The notes under the pieces: model-generated
The model's database searches: none
What the model saw: only the letters and a program-made list of their open reading frames with translations
Told to the model about the DNA's origin: nothing
Part shown: positions 38,253-48,720 of the stretch, piece by piece
Layout of the letters: every line of letters begins with the position of its first letter
Position numbering within the stretch: the first letter of the stretch is position 1
NCBI RefSeq assembly: GCF_000738175.1
Contig: NZ_JFCH01000055.1
Span: 1-64,000, forward strand
Length of the DNA: 64,000 bases
Source of the DNA: Corynebacterium jeikeium
GTDB taxonomy: Bacteria; Actinomycetota; Actinomycetes; Mycobacteriales; Mycobacteriaceae
Direction of reading: 5' to 3'
Program-made: the position numbers and the translations under genes

Positions 38253-38530
38253 CGGCGATGGAAGAGAGTCCCTTAGGTCTTGAGGTGGTGAAGTGGGGTA
38301 GGTATAGCACTCTAGAGCGCAGGGGTGGTGGTTAAGGGCGGTTTATAGGGAACGACGGCAAGGGGTGAAAGATTGAAGTTGTTCGGTTGTTTGTTCGACT
38401 ATGGCAACCAGTGTCTGTCGGGGGTGATGCACTAGAAGGCGAGACAGCACGTGCGTGTCTCGAGAACGATTTTGGACAGTGCGTTTACCGTAGGGGCACT
38501 GAGACTTTTGGCCCAAGGAGACATACCCGG
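38253..38530. other. intergenic region before hsdM
   Basis: No convincing gene. It contains an inverted repeat GAGACA (38441) / TGTCTC (38456) around the 8-bp palindrome GCACGTGC, about 70 bases before hsdM, and AAGGAG at 38516 as the hsdM ribosome binding site. A -35-like TTGGAC occurs at 38472 without a good -10. The open frame from 38387 runs into hsdM without conserved residues. Confidence 0.5.
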
Positions 38531-40468
38531 ATGAGTACAGCGGAGCTCAATCAGTCCGCCGTTTGGAACACAGCAGACAAGTTTCTGCGCTCCATCGTCG
38601 AACCTGAAGATTACGGAGACTATATTCTGCCGATGACGGTGCTGCGCCGTCTCGAGTGTATTCTCGCGCCGACCAAAGATGAAGTCCTCGACCTGGTATG
38701 GAGTCTGCAGGAGGAGGGACTCAGTGACGAGATGATCGACTGGGAGGTGCAGGCACGCTTTGGCCTTTCCTTTTATAACTCCTCTCGCCTGGACCTGACA
38801 CGGATCGCCCAGCTCGATGACCACGTATATGAGGCGCTGATGGATTATGTTGGCGCGTTCTCAGCCTCTATCCGCGACGTGTGGGATGCCTTCGATTTCA
38901 CGGTGAAGATGAAGACCCTCGACAGTGCCTCTCGCCTGTGGCCGGTGATCAAGCACTTCGCCACCATCGACATGAGCATGGAGGCGCTGCCGGACGCCCA
39001 GATGGGCGACCTCTTCGAGCACGTCATGTACAAGGCTTTCGATACCAAGGGAAAGGCCGCGGGTGCGTTCTACACTCCACGTGACGCGATCCGGCTCATG
39101 GTGGATATTCTTTTTGCTTCCGACGACATCGGACTGACAGCGGATGGTGCTTCGCGTACCGTGTACGACCCAACAGCGGGCACCGGTGGCATGCTGCTGG
39201 TTGCCGCGCGTGCCCTCAAGGAGCTCAATCCGGATATCGAGGTAGTTCTGGCTGGCCAAGAACTCATGTCCACCGGCTATGCCATCGGTAAGGCCGACCT
39301 GCTCATCCAGGGTGGCGAGCCGGACGCTATCCGTCACGGTGATACTTTGCTCACCGACCTCTACGAGGGCGAGCAGTTCGAGTACATTCTCTCCAACCCG
39401 CCGTTCGGCATGGACTGGGAGGTTCAGCAGAAGTCAGTGAAGGAGCAGGCCAAGGTGCCAGGCTCCCGGTTCAGCCACGGCCTGCCTAATAAGAACGATG
39501 GGCAGATGCTATTCCTCGCACACGTTGCGGCAAAGCTCATGCCCGCGGGTCCGAATGGCTCTGGAGGTCGGGGCGCGGTCGTTTCAAATGGTTCGCCGCT
39601 GTTCACCGGTGCTCCAGAATCGGGGCCAGACAAGATCCGCGCGTGGTTGCTGGAAAACGACCTGGTGGACGCGATCATCCAGCTGCCAACCAATATGTTC
39701 TACGGCACCGGGATTTCCACCTATGTTTGGATCCTGGATACGAATAAGGAGGAGCACCGCAAGGGCTTCGTACAGCTGATTGACGCCTCCGAGTGCTGGT
39801 CGGTGCCGGATAAGGGGCTGGGTGAGAAGCGCCGGGAGATGAAGGAGCCGGATCGTAAGCGAGTGCTCAAAGAGTACGCCGGATTCGAGGACACGGAGAT
39901 CTCGAGAGTGCTCACGCCAGCGGAGCTCGGCTTCCGAGACGTGGAGGTCACCAAGCAAAAGCGCCTACGCGTTGAGGTCACGCCGGAAGCCGTGGCACAG
40001 GTGCTGGAGCATAAATCCGCCGTGCCCGAGCACGCGGATGTGCTCGCCGACGTGGCAGACTCAGAGTTCAACGACCTGCCGGAGGCACTCAAGGCCGCGG
40101 CGAAGAAGCGGGGTGTGAAGATGCTCGCCGGAATGATTGACCTGGTGCTCGCGGCCGTGGGAGTGCCCGACGAGGACGCCGACCCCAGCGTGGACCGCAA
40201 GGGCAATCCGATCCTTGATCCGGCGTTCTCCATGACGGAGCGCATCCCGCTGATTGAGGACGTCGACGAACACATGTCCCGCCAGGTCCTCCCTTTCGCA
40301 CCGGATGTTACCTGGGACGAGGAGGTCGCCAAAGTGGGATACGAGATCCCGTTCAAGCGCGTGTTCTATCGCCAGGCCCCGGTTCGCTCTTTGGAAGAGA
40401 TCGACGCCGACGTGGCCGTGGTCATGGGCCGCCTGGCGGAGAAGTTCGCGGAGGTGCGGGAATGTTAA
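38531..40468 (+). CDS. hsdM: type I restriction-modification DNA methyltransferase subunit
   Basis: 645 residues. N-terminal helical HsdM domain (about 10-130), N6-adenine methyltransferase with SAM motif DPTAGTGG at 213-220 and catalytic NPPF at 289-292, then the C-terminal tail that binds HsdS. It methylates adenine in the bipartite site defined by HsdS. The ATG at 38531 has AAGGAG 9 bases upstream, which decides it over an in-frame upstream ATG. The end overlaps hsdS by 7 bases. All catalytic motifs are intact. Confidence 0.94.
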   Translation: MSTAELNQSAVWNTADKFLRSIVEPEDYGDYILPMTVLRRLECILAPTKDEVLDLVWSLQEEGLSDEMIDWEVQARFGLSFYNSSRLDLTRIAQLDDHVYEALMDYVGAFSASIRDVWDAFDFTVKMKTLDSASRLWPVIKHFATIDMSMEALPDAQMGDLFEHVMYKAFDTKGKAAGAFYTPRDAIRLMVDILFASDDIGLTADGASRTVYDPTAGTGGMLLVAARALKELNPDIEVVLAGQELMSTGYAIGKADLLIQGGEPDAIRHGDTLLTDLYEGEQFEYILSNPPFGMDWEVQQKSVKEQAKVPGSRFSHGLPNKNDGQMLFLAHVAAKLMPAGPNGSGGRGAVVSNGSPLFTGAPESGPDKIRAWLLENDLVDAIIQLPTNMFYGTGISTYVWILDTNKEEHRKGFVQLIDASECWSVPDKGLGEKRREMKEPDRKRVLKEYAGFEDTEISRVLTPAELGFRDVEVTKQKRLRVEVTPEAVAQVLEHKSAVPEHADVLADVADSEFNDLPEALKAAAKKRGVKMLAGMIDLVLAAVGVPDEDADPSVDRKGNPILDPAFSMTERIPLIEDVDEHMSRQVLPFAPDVTWDEEVAKVGYEIPFKRVFYRQAPVRSLEEIDADVAVVMGRLAEKFAEVREC

Positions 40469-41760
40469 TCAGTTTCCGTACTTGGGCTGGGCGTGTCCCG
40501 CGTGATTGGGATGTCGTACCGGCTGGGATTGCCTTTTCAGAATCAAAGGAATTCGCTCGACCAGATGACCCGCATCTCACTCCTTCACAGAACTACGGAG
40601 TTGTGACGCAGGATGAGTATCGGGATATTACCGGGCACCAACTTGTGAGAAATACAAAATCAGCTGCCAATATGAAGCACGTCGAGCCCGACGACTTCAT
40701 CATCAGCATGGCCAGCCATCTGTCTGGTTTGGAGCGCAGTCGAGTAACGGGAAAGGTAAGTGGTGATTACCGGGTGCTGCGGCCAAATTCGCTCTACTCT
40801 CCTGGCTTTTTGGGGTATTTGATGAAGTCCCGTGATGTAGTGGCGAGCCTCCACCTCCTGACAACCGAGATTCGAGTTGGTCAACGCATTAGTTATGACC
40901 GATTTTCCCTTTTAGACCTGCCGTTGCCTCCGTTGAAAACGCAACGAGCCATTGCGGAATACCTCGACCGCGAGACCACTGAGATCGACGCGATGAGCGC
41001 TGACTTAGATGAGATGGAGGCACTGTTGAGAGAGCGGCGTTCTGTCGGTTACTCGGATGCAGTTTTCGGACGGAGCGCTGTCGCAGATCCTCAAAACGCA
41101 GGGGTCCGGGGCTTGGGTGACTACCGGGAATGGACCGGGCAAATCCCCGCAGACTGGAAGCTAATTCCGTTGCCACTTCTTTTTAAGGAGCGCTCCGAAA
41201 AGAACCATGCCGATGATCCACACCTGACTCCCTCCCAACGGCATGGGGTGGTGACGCAAGAGGAATACGTTGAAACCAGTGGGGCGACAGTGGTTAAGAA
41301 CCTAAAAGGGGCTAATTCGATGAAGCACGTCGAACCAGGTGACTTTGTGAGTCATCTGCGGAGTTTTCAGGGGGGTTTGGAACTATCGCGACTTAGAGGA
41401 AAAGTGAGCACCGCCTACACCGTGCTGAAGGGGTCTAAAAGCGTAGACGTAAGCTACTATCGCCACCTGTTTAAATCGGCGGATTTTATTCATGGGCTAT
41501 CTCACCTGACCAACCAATTGAGGGACGGCCAAACCATTAATTATGCAAGGCTCGAGAAGCTGGTGCTTCCGGTACCACCGCTCGAGGAACAGCGCCGAAT
41601 CGCCGACGAGATCGACCGCGAAACCGCCGAGATCGATGCCATGATCGCCGACATCACCGAACTGCGCGACCTGCTTGCCGAGCGCCGCGCCGCCGTCATT
41701 GCTGCGGCCGTGACTGGCCAGATCGACATCCCCGCCGCCGAGGAGACCATCCATGACTAA
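40462..41760 (+). CDS. hsdS: type I restriction-modification specificity subunit
   Basis: 432 residues in two matching halves: target-recognition domain, conserved helix (PLPPLKTQRAIAEYLDRETTEIDAM and PVPPLEEQRRIADEIDRETAEIDAM), twice. The two recognition domains share DDPHLTPSQ, GVVTQ-EY and MKHVEP-DF, so they are homologous to each other rather than unrelated as is usual. Each contacts one half of the bipartite site. The ATG overlaps the hsdM stop. The end overlaps hsdR's original ATG by 8 bases. Confidence 0.92.
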   Translation: MLISFRTWAGRVPRDWDVVPAGIAFSESKEFARPDDPHLTPSQNYGVVTQDEYRDITGHQLVRNTKSAANMKHVEPDDFIISMASHLSGLERSRVTGKVSGDYRVLRPNSLYSPGFLGYLMKSRDVVASLHLLTTEIRVGQRISYDRFSLLDLPLPPLKTQRAIAEYLDRETTEIDAMSADLDEMEALLRERRSVGYSDAVFGRSAVADPQNAGVRGLGDYREWTGQIPADWKLIPLPLLFKERSEKNHADDPHLTPSQRHGVVTQEEYVETSGATVVKNLKGANSMKHVEPGDFVSHLRSFQGGLELSRLRGKVSTAYTVLKGSKSVDVSYYRHLFKSADFIHGLSHLTNQLRDGQTINYARLEKLVLPVPPLEEQRRIADEIDRETAEIDAMIADITELRDLLAERRAAVIAAAVTGQIDIPAAEETIHD

Positions 41761-44700
41761 CACGGAGATCACCCGCGAAAAGGCGCACGAGAGCGCCATC
41801 TGCAACGCGCTCGCTGAGCGCGGCTAGACCTACGAGGAAGGCAACAACGACCAGGGCTGGGATCGGCGCCTCGCGCTCTACACGGCCGACGTGCTGGAGT
41901 GGCTCTCCACCCGGTACCCGGAGGAATACGCCAAGGCCGTGCCCGCGGATGTCCCGGAGGCCACCCGCGAGGTCGCGCAGCGCAAACTCCTCGAACGGGT
42001 GGCCGAGCAGCTGGAGTCCAAGACGCGGAAGGACCCACAATCCGGGCGCACCCTCGGCGGGCTGCTGGGCACCGTGCGGGAAGGCTTCAAATACGCTCAG
42101 GTCGGAGCCCGCTCCGCCAGCTTCGGTCCGATGGTCGCTTTCCCGCCGGCGAACCCATTGCTAGAGAAAGTCGCCGAGCGCGCGCAAGACAACATCCTGC
42201 GTGTCATCCGCCAGGTTCACTTCGACCCGAAAACCAACGAGACGATTGATCTCGTGCTCACCGTCAACGGCATCCCCGTCGTGACGATGGAGCTGAAGAC
42301 GGACAGTACCCAGTCCGTGGCCCACGCCCGCAAGCAGTACCGGGAGGACCGTGTGCCGAGCCCGACTCGCCGCCTGCTGCAGCCGGGCCGCGCGCTCGTC
42401 CACTTCGCCGTCTCTAATGCAGAGGTCTACATGACCACCGCGCTGAAGGGCTCCGACACCTTCTTCCTGCCCTTCAACCGTGGCGTCGACGGAGGCGCTG
42501 GAAACCCGCCCATCCCCGGTAAGTCCGAAACCTCCTACCTGTGGGAGGAAGTGCTGGAACGTGACATGTTCCTCCGTATTCTGCGCGACTTCGCAGTGTG
42601 GGAACCCGACGCAAAGCCGAAGCGTGGCACCCCGGGCGGCAAACTCATCTTCCCGCGCTACCACCAGCTCCGCGCGGTAGAGCGTGTCACACGGGATGTC
42701 ACCCGGCGCGGTGTCGGCGGGCGCTACCTCATTGAGCACTCCGCGGGTTCAGGCAAAACAAAGACCATTGCGTGGCTGGCTCACCGGCTCATCCGGCACG
42801 TCGCCAAAGACGGACAGAAGACCTTCGACTCCGTCATCGTCGTTACCGACCGCACGGCCCTGGACACCAACGTCCGCCAGGACATGCAGATGATGGACGC
42901 CTCCATGGGGCTGGTGGTCTCCGTCGGCGAGAACGCCGGGGCGAAGTCCCCGCAGCTGCGCCAGGCGATCGAGGAAGGCGATCACATCATCACCTGCACC
43001 CTCCAGACCTTCCCGCACGTGCTCAAGCTCCTCGAAGACGAGCAAGACCTCGCGGGCCGCCGCTGGTGCGTCATCGCTGACGAGGCGCACTCCTCTCAGA
43101 CCGGTTCCAGTGCCTCAGCGCTGCGCGAGCTACTCACGGATGTCGAACTCGACGAGGGGGAGGAGTACACCGCCGACGACCTACTGGAACTGCGGCAAGA
43201 AGCCATCGCGGTCGCCGAAAACATGACCTTCGTGGCACTCACCGCGACGCCCAAGGGGAAGACCCTGCGCCTGTTCGGCACCGAAACCCCGGATGGCCAC
43301 TTCGTCGCCTTCGACACCTACCCAATGGGCCAGGCTATCGAAGAGGGCTTCATCCTCGACGTGCTCGGTAACTACTCGACTTACCAAATGTGGGCCGAAG
43401 TCCGTGACGAGCTGGGAAGAACCGAGGAAGTCGACGAGACCGCAGCAGTCACCGACATGGTGCGCTTCGTCCGCCTGCACCCAACCTCCATCGCGCAGAA
43501 AGTGGAGGTCGTCATCGAACACTTCCGCCGCAACGTCGCCCACCACCTGGGCGGCCAGGCCCGCGCGATGGTCGTGACCTCCTCCCGAAAAGCCGCAGTC
43601 CGCTGGTCGGAGGAGATGAACCGTTACATCCAGTCCAATGGCTACGACTTCCGCTCCCTAGTGGCCTTCTCAGACGCAGTGCGCGTCGACGAGAACTCCG
43701 AGCCGGTAACGGAAGTCCAGCTCAACGGCGTCTCCGACGTCGAGCGCGCCTTCAAAGACGACGAGCAGGACTATCGCGTTATCATCGTCGCGAACAAGTT
43801 CCAGACCGGCTTTAACGAGCCCCGACTGTGCGCGATGTACGTCGATAAGCAGCTTTCCGGCGTCACCACCGTGCAGACGCTGTCACGGCTCAACCGCATC
43901 CACGAGAACAAGCCCACCCCGATGGTGGTGGACTTCGTCAACGATCCGGAAATGATCGTCAAGGACTTTAAACGCTATTACGAGGGCGCCGCGATAAACA
44001 CGGACATTGACCCAAACGCGCTACACACCCTAGGCGAAGAGCTCGACACCTCCGGGTTCTACACACCCGAGGAGATGGACCAGGTCGCGCAGATCTACAT
44101 GGACGGCACCGACTCGGAAGCGCTCCGCGGTGCGGCCGCGCCGATCATCCGGCGGTGGCAGGTTCGACGCGACTCCGGCAAGGATGGGCGCGCCGACGCG
44201 CACAACTTCAAGTCCAACGCGGAAAAGTACCGCCACGCCTACGAGTTCCTCTCCCAGATCGTCGCCTACGCAGATGCGGAGGTCTCTAAGCGTGCGATGC
44301 TCGCCGCTGTGCTGGAGCGCAACCTCCACCTCTCGGAGTACGACGAGGATGAAGACTTCATCACCGGACTCTCACTGGCCGGTGTTGCGATCACCCAAAA
44401 CGAGATCGAGGTTGATCGGTCATTGACCGACGGAGGAGGAGAAGCTCTGAAGGTGCCAACTTTCGACGTCACCGTCGGCGGGGATGCCACCCCGCTACGC
44501 GCTGCATTCGACGAGGCAGTCGAAAAGGTCAACGACATTTTCTCGATGGCGGGTGTGGACGTAACCTCCGGCGCAACCGCGCATATGATCGTCGCCGCGT
44601 GGGGAACGCTCTCCGCTCAGCCCGAGGCGTTGAAGCTAGGACGAACCAATAACAAGGAGCAGCTGAAGCGCTCCAAGAGATTCCAAGGCGAGGCGACGAA

Positions 44701-44839
44701 GGCAATCTTCTCGGGAATCGCCGAGCGTCAGCAACGCGACGCGCTACTCTCCAGCGACCGAGACGTGTTGCATGGCGTGATTGGAGCACTCGCAGAGCTG
44801 ATGGCTGCCGCTAATGAGATGGGGAAGCTGGACGAATAG
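41753..44839 (+). pseudogene. hsdR: type I restriction endonuclease subunit with in-frame amber codon
   Basis: The original ATG (41753) overlaps hsdS and opens a normal HsdR N terminus. Codon 25 is TAG (41825-41827) where ...AERG-stop-TYEEG would be expected to carry Trp (TGG to TAG). After it the frame stays open for 1,004 codons to 44839. The rest is intact: nuclease D-ELK (IDLVLTVNGIPVVTMELK), Walker A EHSAGSGKT, DEAH in VIADEAHSSQTG, and LTATPKGKT. A GTG at 41891 could start a 982-residue protein lacking 46 residues, but has no ribosome binding site. Unless read-through or internal initiation occurs, restriction is off while modification remains. Confidence 0.85.
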
Positions 44840-44859
44840 TCCTTAGTACTGAAAATTTG

Positions 44860-44933
44860 TCGGACTGACAGGATTTGAACCTGCGACCCCTACACCCCCA
44901 GTGTAGTGCGCTACCAAGCTGCGCCACAGTCCG
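44860..44933 (-). tRNA. tRNA-Pro (GGG)
   Basis: A full cloverleaf on the minus strand: acceptor CGGACTG/CAGTCCG, D-loop AGCTTGGTAGCGC, anticodon stem CTACA/TGTAG with loop CTGGGGG (anticodon GGG, reading CCC codons) and T-loop GTTCAAATC. The discriminator is A and CCA is not encoded. Confidence 0.95.
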
Positions 44934-45002
44934 CCGAAGCCCTGTTAAAAGGACAACGGCGATAGGTTACCCCACTCCCATCGCCGTTAGGAAATCCCCT
45001 GC

Positions 45003-45506
45003 TTAGACCGGCTGCACAATCTCGTCGGAAACGATAATGCCGTCCGAATCGCAGTAGATGTACTCGCCGGGGACGAAGTCCACGCCGCCGAAGCTCACCG
45101 TCACGTCGCGCTCGCCCTCTCCGGTCTTCGTCGACTTGCGCGGGTTGGTGCCCAGCGCCTTGCAGCCGAACTCCATCTGGCCAATCACCTTGGAGTCGCG
45201 GATCGGCCCGTTAATTACCACGCCGGCCCAGCCGTGGTCCTTGCCCAGGCCTGCAATGATGTCGCCCACCAGCGCAGTGTGCATCGACGCATCACCGTCG
45301 ATCACCAGCACGCCACCGGGGTTGTCCTCCTGCAGCACGCTCTTCAGCAACGCATTGTCCTGGAAGCACTTCACCGTGGTGATCTTCCCACAGAACTCCA
45401 CCACGCCACCCAGGTCGCGGAATTGCGTATCGCAGCTGCGCACGTCGCTGCCAATGATGTCCACCAGGTCGGCGGTCGGAATAAAAGTCAGTTTCTCTTC
45501 AGCCAT
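45003..45506 (-). CDS. RraA-family protein / 4-hydroxy-4-methyl-2-oxoglutarate aldolase-like
   Basis: 167 residues, with the family core [14 protein letters not shown] start ([10 protein letters not shown]), [38 protein letters not shown] and the Gly-rich [19 protein letters not shown]. RraA-like proteins either inhibit RNase E or act as metal-dependent aldolases for 4-hydroxy-4-methyl-2-oxoglutarate/oxaloacetate; the arginine of GPIRD is part of the aldolase site, but the physiological role is open. Start ATG at 45506, 5 bases after the hydrolase stop. Confidence 0.88.
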   Translation of the reverse strand: MAEEKLTFIPTADLVDIIGSDVRSCDTQFRDLGGVVEFCGKITTVKCFQDNALLKSVLQEDNPGGVLVIDGDASMHTALVGDIIAGLGKDHGWAGVVINGPIRDSKVIGQMEFGCKALGTNPRKSTKTGEGERDVTVSFGGVDFVPGEYIYCDSDGIIVSDEIVQPV

Positions 45507-45511
45507 GCCAC

Positions 45512-46261
45512 CTACTTTAGGCGCAAGCTCTCCCACGCCGCGATCAATTCGCCCACACGCTGCCCAGATCCCCTCTGTAGAAGCAGGTGATCCATCCCCT
45601 CCAGGCTCACCCAGTCCGCGCGAGGCAGGGCCGCCCGCATCGCATGCGCCTCCGCCACGGGAACTACCAGGTCATCGGGAGAGTGCAGCACCAGAGACGT
45701 GGCGTCACTAGAAGAAACAGCGGCCACAGTATCCGCCGAATCGGCCGCGGCGAGTTCCTCCAGCAGCGCCTGGCCCAAAGAAAGCTCCCGCTGGCGCTCG
45801 AACATCTGCATAATCTCCGGTGCGCGCTTGGCGGTTTCCTGCAGCTCAAAAGGAGTGCCGACGGTCACGATGCTTTCCACCGACGCAACTTCCGCCGCCG
45901 CCCGCTGCACCGCGGTGCCTCCCAGCGAATGCCCCACGAGCAACTCCGCCCCGCCGAACCATTTCGCCGCCGCCTGCACATCGGACACGTTCGTCCCCAG
46001 CGTGGTTTCCTCGAACTTGCCACCCGAATCACCCAGGCCAGCGAAATCGAAACGCAAGCTCGCATAACCTGCCCGCGCCAGAGCCTTGGAAATGCGCGTC
46101 ACCCCAATCGCCCCGCGCGTACACGTGAAGCAGTGCGCGACGACCGCCCGCCGGGGCGCATCTTCCATTTTCAAATCCCGCGGCAGGTCCACCGTTCCCG
46201 CCAATTGCCAGCCATTTTCTGTGGGAATGGTCACGTGAACGGAGCGTATCGTGCGGGTCAT
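45512..46261 (-). CDS. alpha/beta hydrolase
   Basis: 249 residues with oxyanion-hole region AHCFTCTRG, nucleophile Ser in VGHSLGGTA, Asp in [11 protein letters not shown] and His in GMDHLL: the complete catalytic triad of a serine esterase/acyl hydrolase related to the osmotically inducible-protein hydrolase domain. No signal peptide, so cytosolic. The substrate is unknown. It probably shares an mRNA with the downstream RraA-like gene. Confidence 0.85.
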   Translation of the reverse strand: MTRTIRSVHVTIPTENGWQLAGTVDLPRDLKMEDAPRRAVVAHCFTCTRGAIGVTRISKALARAGYASLRFDFAGLGDSGGKFEETTLGTNVSDVQAAAKWFGGAELLVGHSLGGTAVQRAAAEVASVESIVTVGTPFELQETAKRAPEIMQMFERQRELSLGQALLEELAAADSADTVAAVSSSDATSLVLHSPDDLVVPVAEAHAMRAALPRADWVSLEGMDHLLLQRGSGQRVGELIAAWESLRLK

Positions 46262-46333
46262 GGATCGCCTCTCGCCTTCAGTCGATTAACGTGGTCTACA
46301 TATTCTTACACCTCAAACTCGAAGGGCACATTC

Positions 46334-48649
46334 ATGGCATTTGACTGGTTCTGGAAGGCGATGGGATCTTCCCCGAAGAAGAATCAGAAGAAAAGCCGGG
46401 CCGTGGTCGCTCAGGCCGACTCGTCGCGCTACTCGGGGCTAAGCGATGCGGAGCTTCGGGACGCCGCCTCGGACGTGGTAACCGAACAATCCACTAGCGA
46501 GGATGGCCACCACTTCGGTGGGCAGGTAGACGACGCTCCCGCGCTGCTGGCTATCCTGCGCGAAGCGGCAAGCCGCACCCTGAACATGGAGCCCTTCGAC
46601 GTGCAGATGCAGGGCACCTACCGCCTGTTGCACGGCGACGTGGTGGAGATGGCCACCGGTGAGGGTAAGACCCTAGCCGGCGCGATGGCCGCCGTGGGCT
46701 TTGCTTTGCAGGGCAAGCGCGTGCACGTCATCACGGTCAACAGCTACTTGGCCGGGCGCGATAACGACTGGATGGGCCCGATGTTCGACTTCTTCGGGCT
46801 AACCCACGGCGCGATCCACGAGGACCTCACCGCGGACCAGCGCCGCGACATCTACTCCCGTGACGTCATCTTCGGAGCCATCAACGAGCTCGGCTTCGAC
46901 GTCCTGCGTGACCAGCTGATCACCCGCCGCGCCGACCAGGTGCGCACCCCGGCGGACGTGGCCGTGATTGACGAGGCCGACTCGGTGATGGTCGACGAAG
47001 CCCTGGTGCCACTGGTGCTCGCCGGTTCCGAGCCCGGCCCCGCGCCCGCCGGCCGCATTACCGACCTGGTCAAGCGCATGGAGGAAGATAAGCACTTCCA
47101 TGTCTCTGAGGATCACCGCAACGTCTTCCTCACCGACGAGGGCGCAGCGTTCGTAGAAAAGCAGCTGGGCGTGGAATCCCTCTACGAGGACGAGGGCGAG
47201 CTACTGGTGCAGGTGAACGTCGCCCTGCACGCCGAGCACCTGCTGATCCGCGACGTTCACTACATCGTGCGCGACGGCAAGGTGGCTCTTATTGACGGCT
47301 CCCGCGGCCGTGTGGCCGAGCTGCAGCGTTGGCCCGACGGCCTGCAAGCGGCAGTGGAGGCCAAGGAGGGGCTAGACGTCACCGACGGCGGTCGCATCCT
47401 CGACCAGATCACCATCCAGGCGCTGGTTGGCATGTACCCGGAGGTTTGCGGCATGACGGGTACGGCATTGGCGGCCGGCGACCAGCTGCGACAGTTCTAC
47501 AACCTGCAGGTCTCCGTCATCGAGCCGAACGGGCCGAACATCCGCTTCGACGAGGCCGACCGGGTGTACGTCTCCGCCGCCGAGCGCAACGACGCGGTGG
47601 TCAAACACATCGTCGAGGTACAGAAGACCGGCCAGCCACAGCTGGTGGGCACCCAGGACGTCGCGGAATCCGAGCAACTGGCAGAAGCCCTGCTTTCCGC
47701 GGGCGTGGAATGCTCCGTGCTGAACGCAAAGAACCACGAGGCCGAGGCGGCCGTCGTCGCCGAGGCCGGCCGCCCGGGCCGCGTGACCGTCTCCACGCAG
47801 ATGGCCGGCCGCGGTACGGACATTAAGCTGGGCGGCACCGACGAGGCCGAGCACGACGAGGTCGTGGAGACCGGCGGCCTGCACGTCGTTGGCGTGGGGC
47901 GCTTCCGCTCCCAGCGCCTGGATAACCAGCTGCGCGGCCGCGCGGGCCGTCAGGGCGATCCAGGCAGCTCCCTGTTCTTCGTCTCCCTGGAAGACGACGT
48001 GGTCGCCGTGGGCGGCGCAGGGGAGGAGCTGCAGGCTCAGCCAGAGGAGGACGGCCTGCTGCCACAGAAGAAGGTCCAGCAGTTCGTGGACCACTGCCAG
48101 CGCGTGACCGAGGGCCAGATGCTGGACATCCACGCCACTACCTGGAAGTACAACAAACTGATCAAGGACCAGCGCGACATCGTTAACGATCGCCGCGACA
48201 CCCTGCTGGATACCACCGCGGCTTGGGACGACCTGAGCTACCACAACGTCGACCGCGCCGCGGAGCTGAAGAAGCAGGGGATTAGCGAGGAGGTGCTGGA
48301 GCAGGCCGCCCGCGAAATCATGCTGTTCCACCTAGATAACGAATGGTCGGAGCACCTTGCGTACCTGGATGACGTGCGCGAGTCCATCCACTTGCGCGCC
48401 ATCGCCCGCGAATCGCCGATCGATGAGTTTCACCGCATGTCCATCGCCGCCTTTGGCGAGCTGGCCGAGCGTGCCGTCAACAAGGCACGCGAAACATTTG
48501 ACGAGGTAGAGATCACTTCCGACGGTGCCCAGCTGGGCGAGATGGGCCTTCACAAGCCCAGCGCAACGTGGACTTACATGGTGAACGACAACCCGCTGTC
48601 CTCCTCTGGGGGATCTGTGATGGGGTCTATCGTTCAGATGTTCCGCTAG
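46334..48649 (+). CDS. secA2: accessory Sec preprotein translocase ATPase SecA2
   Basis: 771 residues, shorter than SecA1, lacking its C-terminal zinc tail. Walker A MATGEGKTLAGAMA, DEAD-like VIDEADSVMVDEA and motif VI QLRGRAGRQGDPG are intact. It moves a subset of proteins through SecYEG. It lies upstream of odhI as in C. glutamicum. The ATG at 46334 follows CGAAGGGC; the long open frame before it runs antisense to the hydrolase and is not coding. Confidence 0.94.
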   Translation: MAFDWFWKAMGSSPKKNQKKSRAVVAQADSSRYSGLSDAELRDAASDVVTEQSTSEDGHHFGGQVDDAPALLAILREAASRTLNMEPFDVQMQGTYRLLHGDVVEMATGEGKTLAGAMAAVGFALQGKRVHVITVNSYLAGRDNDWMGPMFDFFGLTHGAIHEDLTADQRRDIYSRDVIFGAINELGFDVLRDQLITRRADQVRTPADVAVIDEADSVMVDEALVPLVLAGSEPGPAPAGRITDLVKRMEEDKHFHVSEDHRNVFLTDEGAAFVEKQLGVESLYEDEGELLVQVNVALHAEHLLIRDVHYIVRDGKVALIDGSRGRVAELQRWPDGLQAAVEAKEGLDVTDGGRILDQITIQALVGMYPEVCGMTGTALAAGDQLRQFYNLQVSVIEPNGPNIRFDEADRVYVSAAERNDAVVKHIVEVQKTGQPQLVGTQDVAESEQLAEALLSAGVECSVLNAKNHEAEAAVVAEAGRPGRVTVSTQMAGRGTDIKLGGTDEAEHDEVVETGGLHVVGVGRFRSQRLDNQLRGRAGRQGDPGSSLFFVSLEDDVVAVGGAGEELQAQPEEDGLLPQKKVQQFVDHCQRVTEGQMLDIHATTWKYNKLIKDQRDIVNDRRDTLLDTTAAWDDLSYHNVDRAAELKKQGISEEVLEQAAREIMLFHLDNEWSEHLAYLDDVRESIHLRAIARESPIDEFHRMSIAAFGELAERAVNKARETFDEVEITSDGAQLGEMGLHKPSATWTYMVNDNPLSSSGGSVMGSIVQMFR

Positions 48650-48720
48650 CTGCTTTAGGGTATTGTTAGACGTATTGTTAAAGCCGAACCGATTAGTTCG
48701 AATGAGAGGACTTGAAAGCT

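Noticed and set aside
41891..44839. Calling hsdR as an intact gene from the internal GTG
   Set aside because: There is no ribosome binding site, and an upstream in-frame HsdR-like N terminus starting at the hsdS overlap shows that the natural start was 41753.
45587..46333. N-terminal extension of secA2 by about 249 codons
   Set aside because: It overlaps the complete alpha/beta hydrolase gene on the other strand, and the extension has no SecA similarity; the ATG at 46334 gives the normal SecA2 start.
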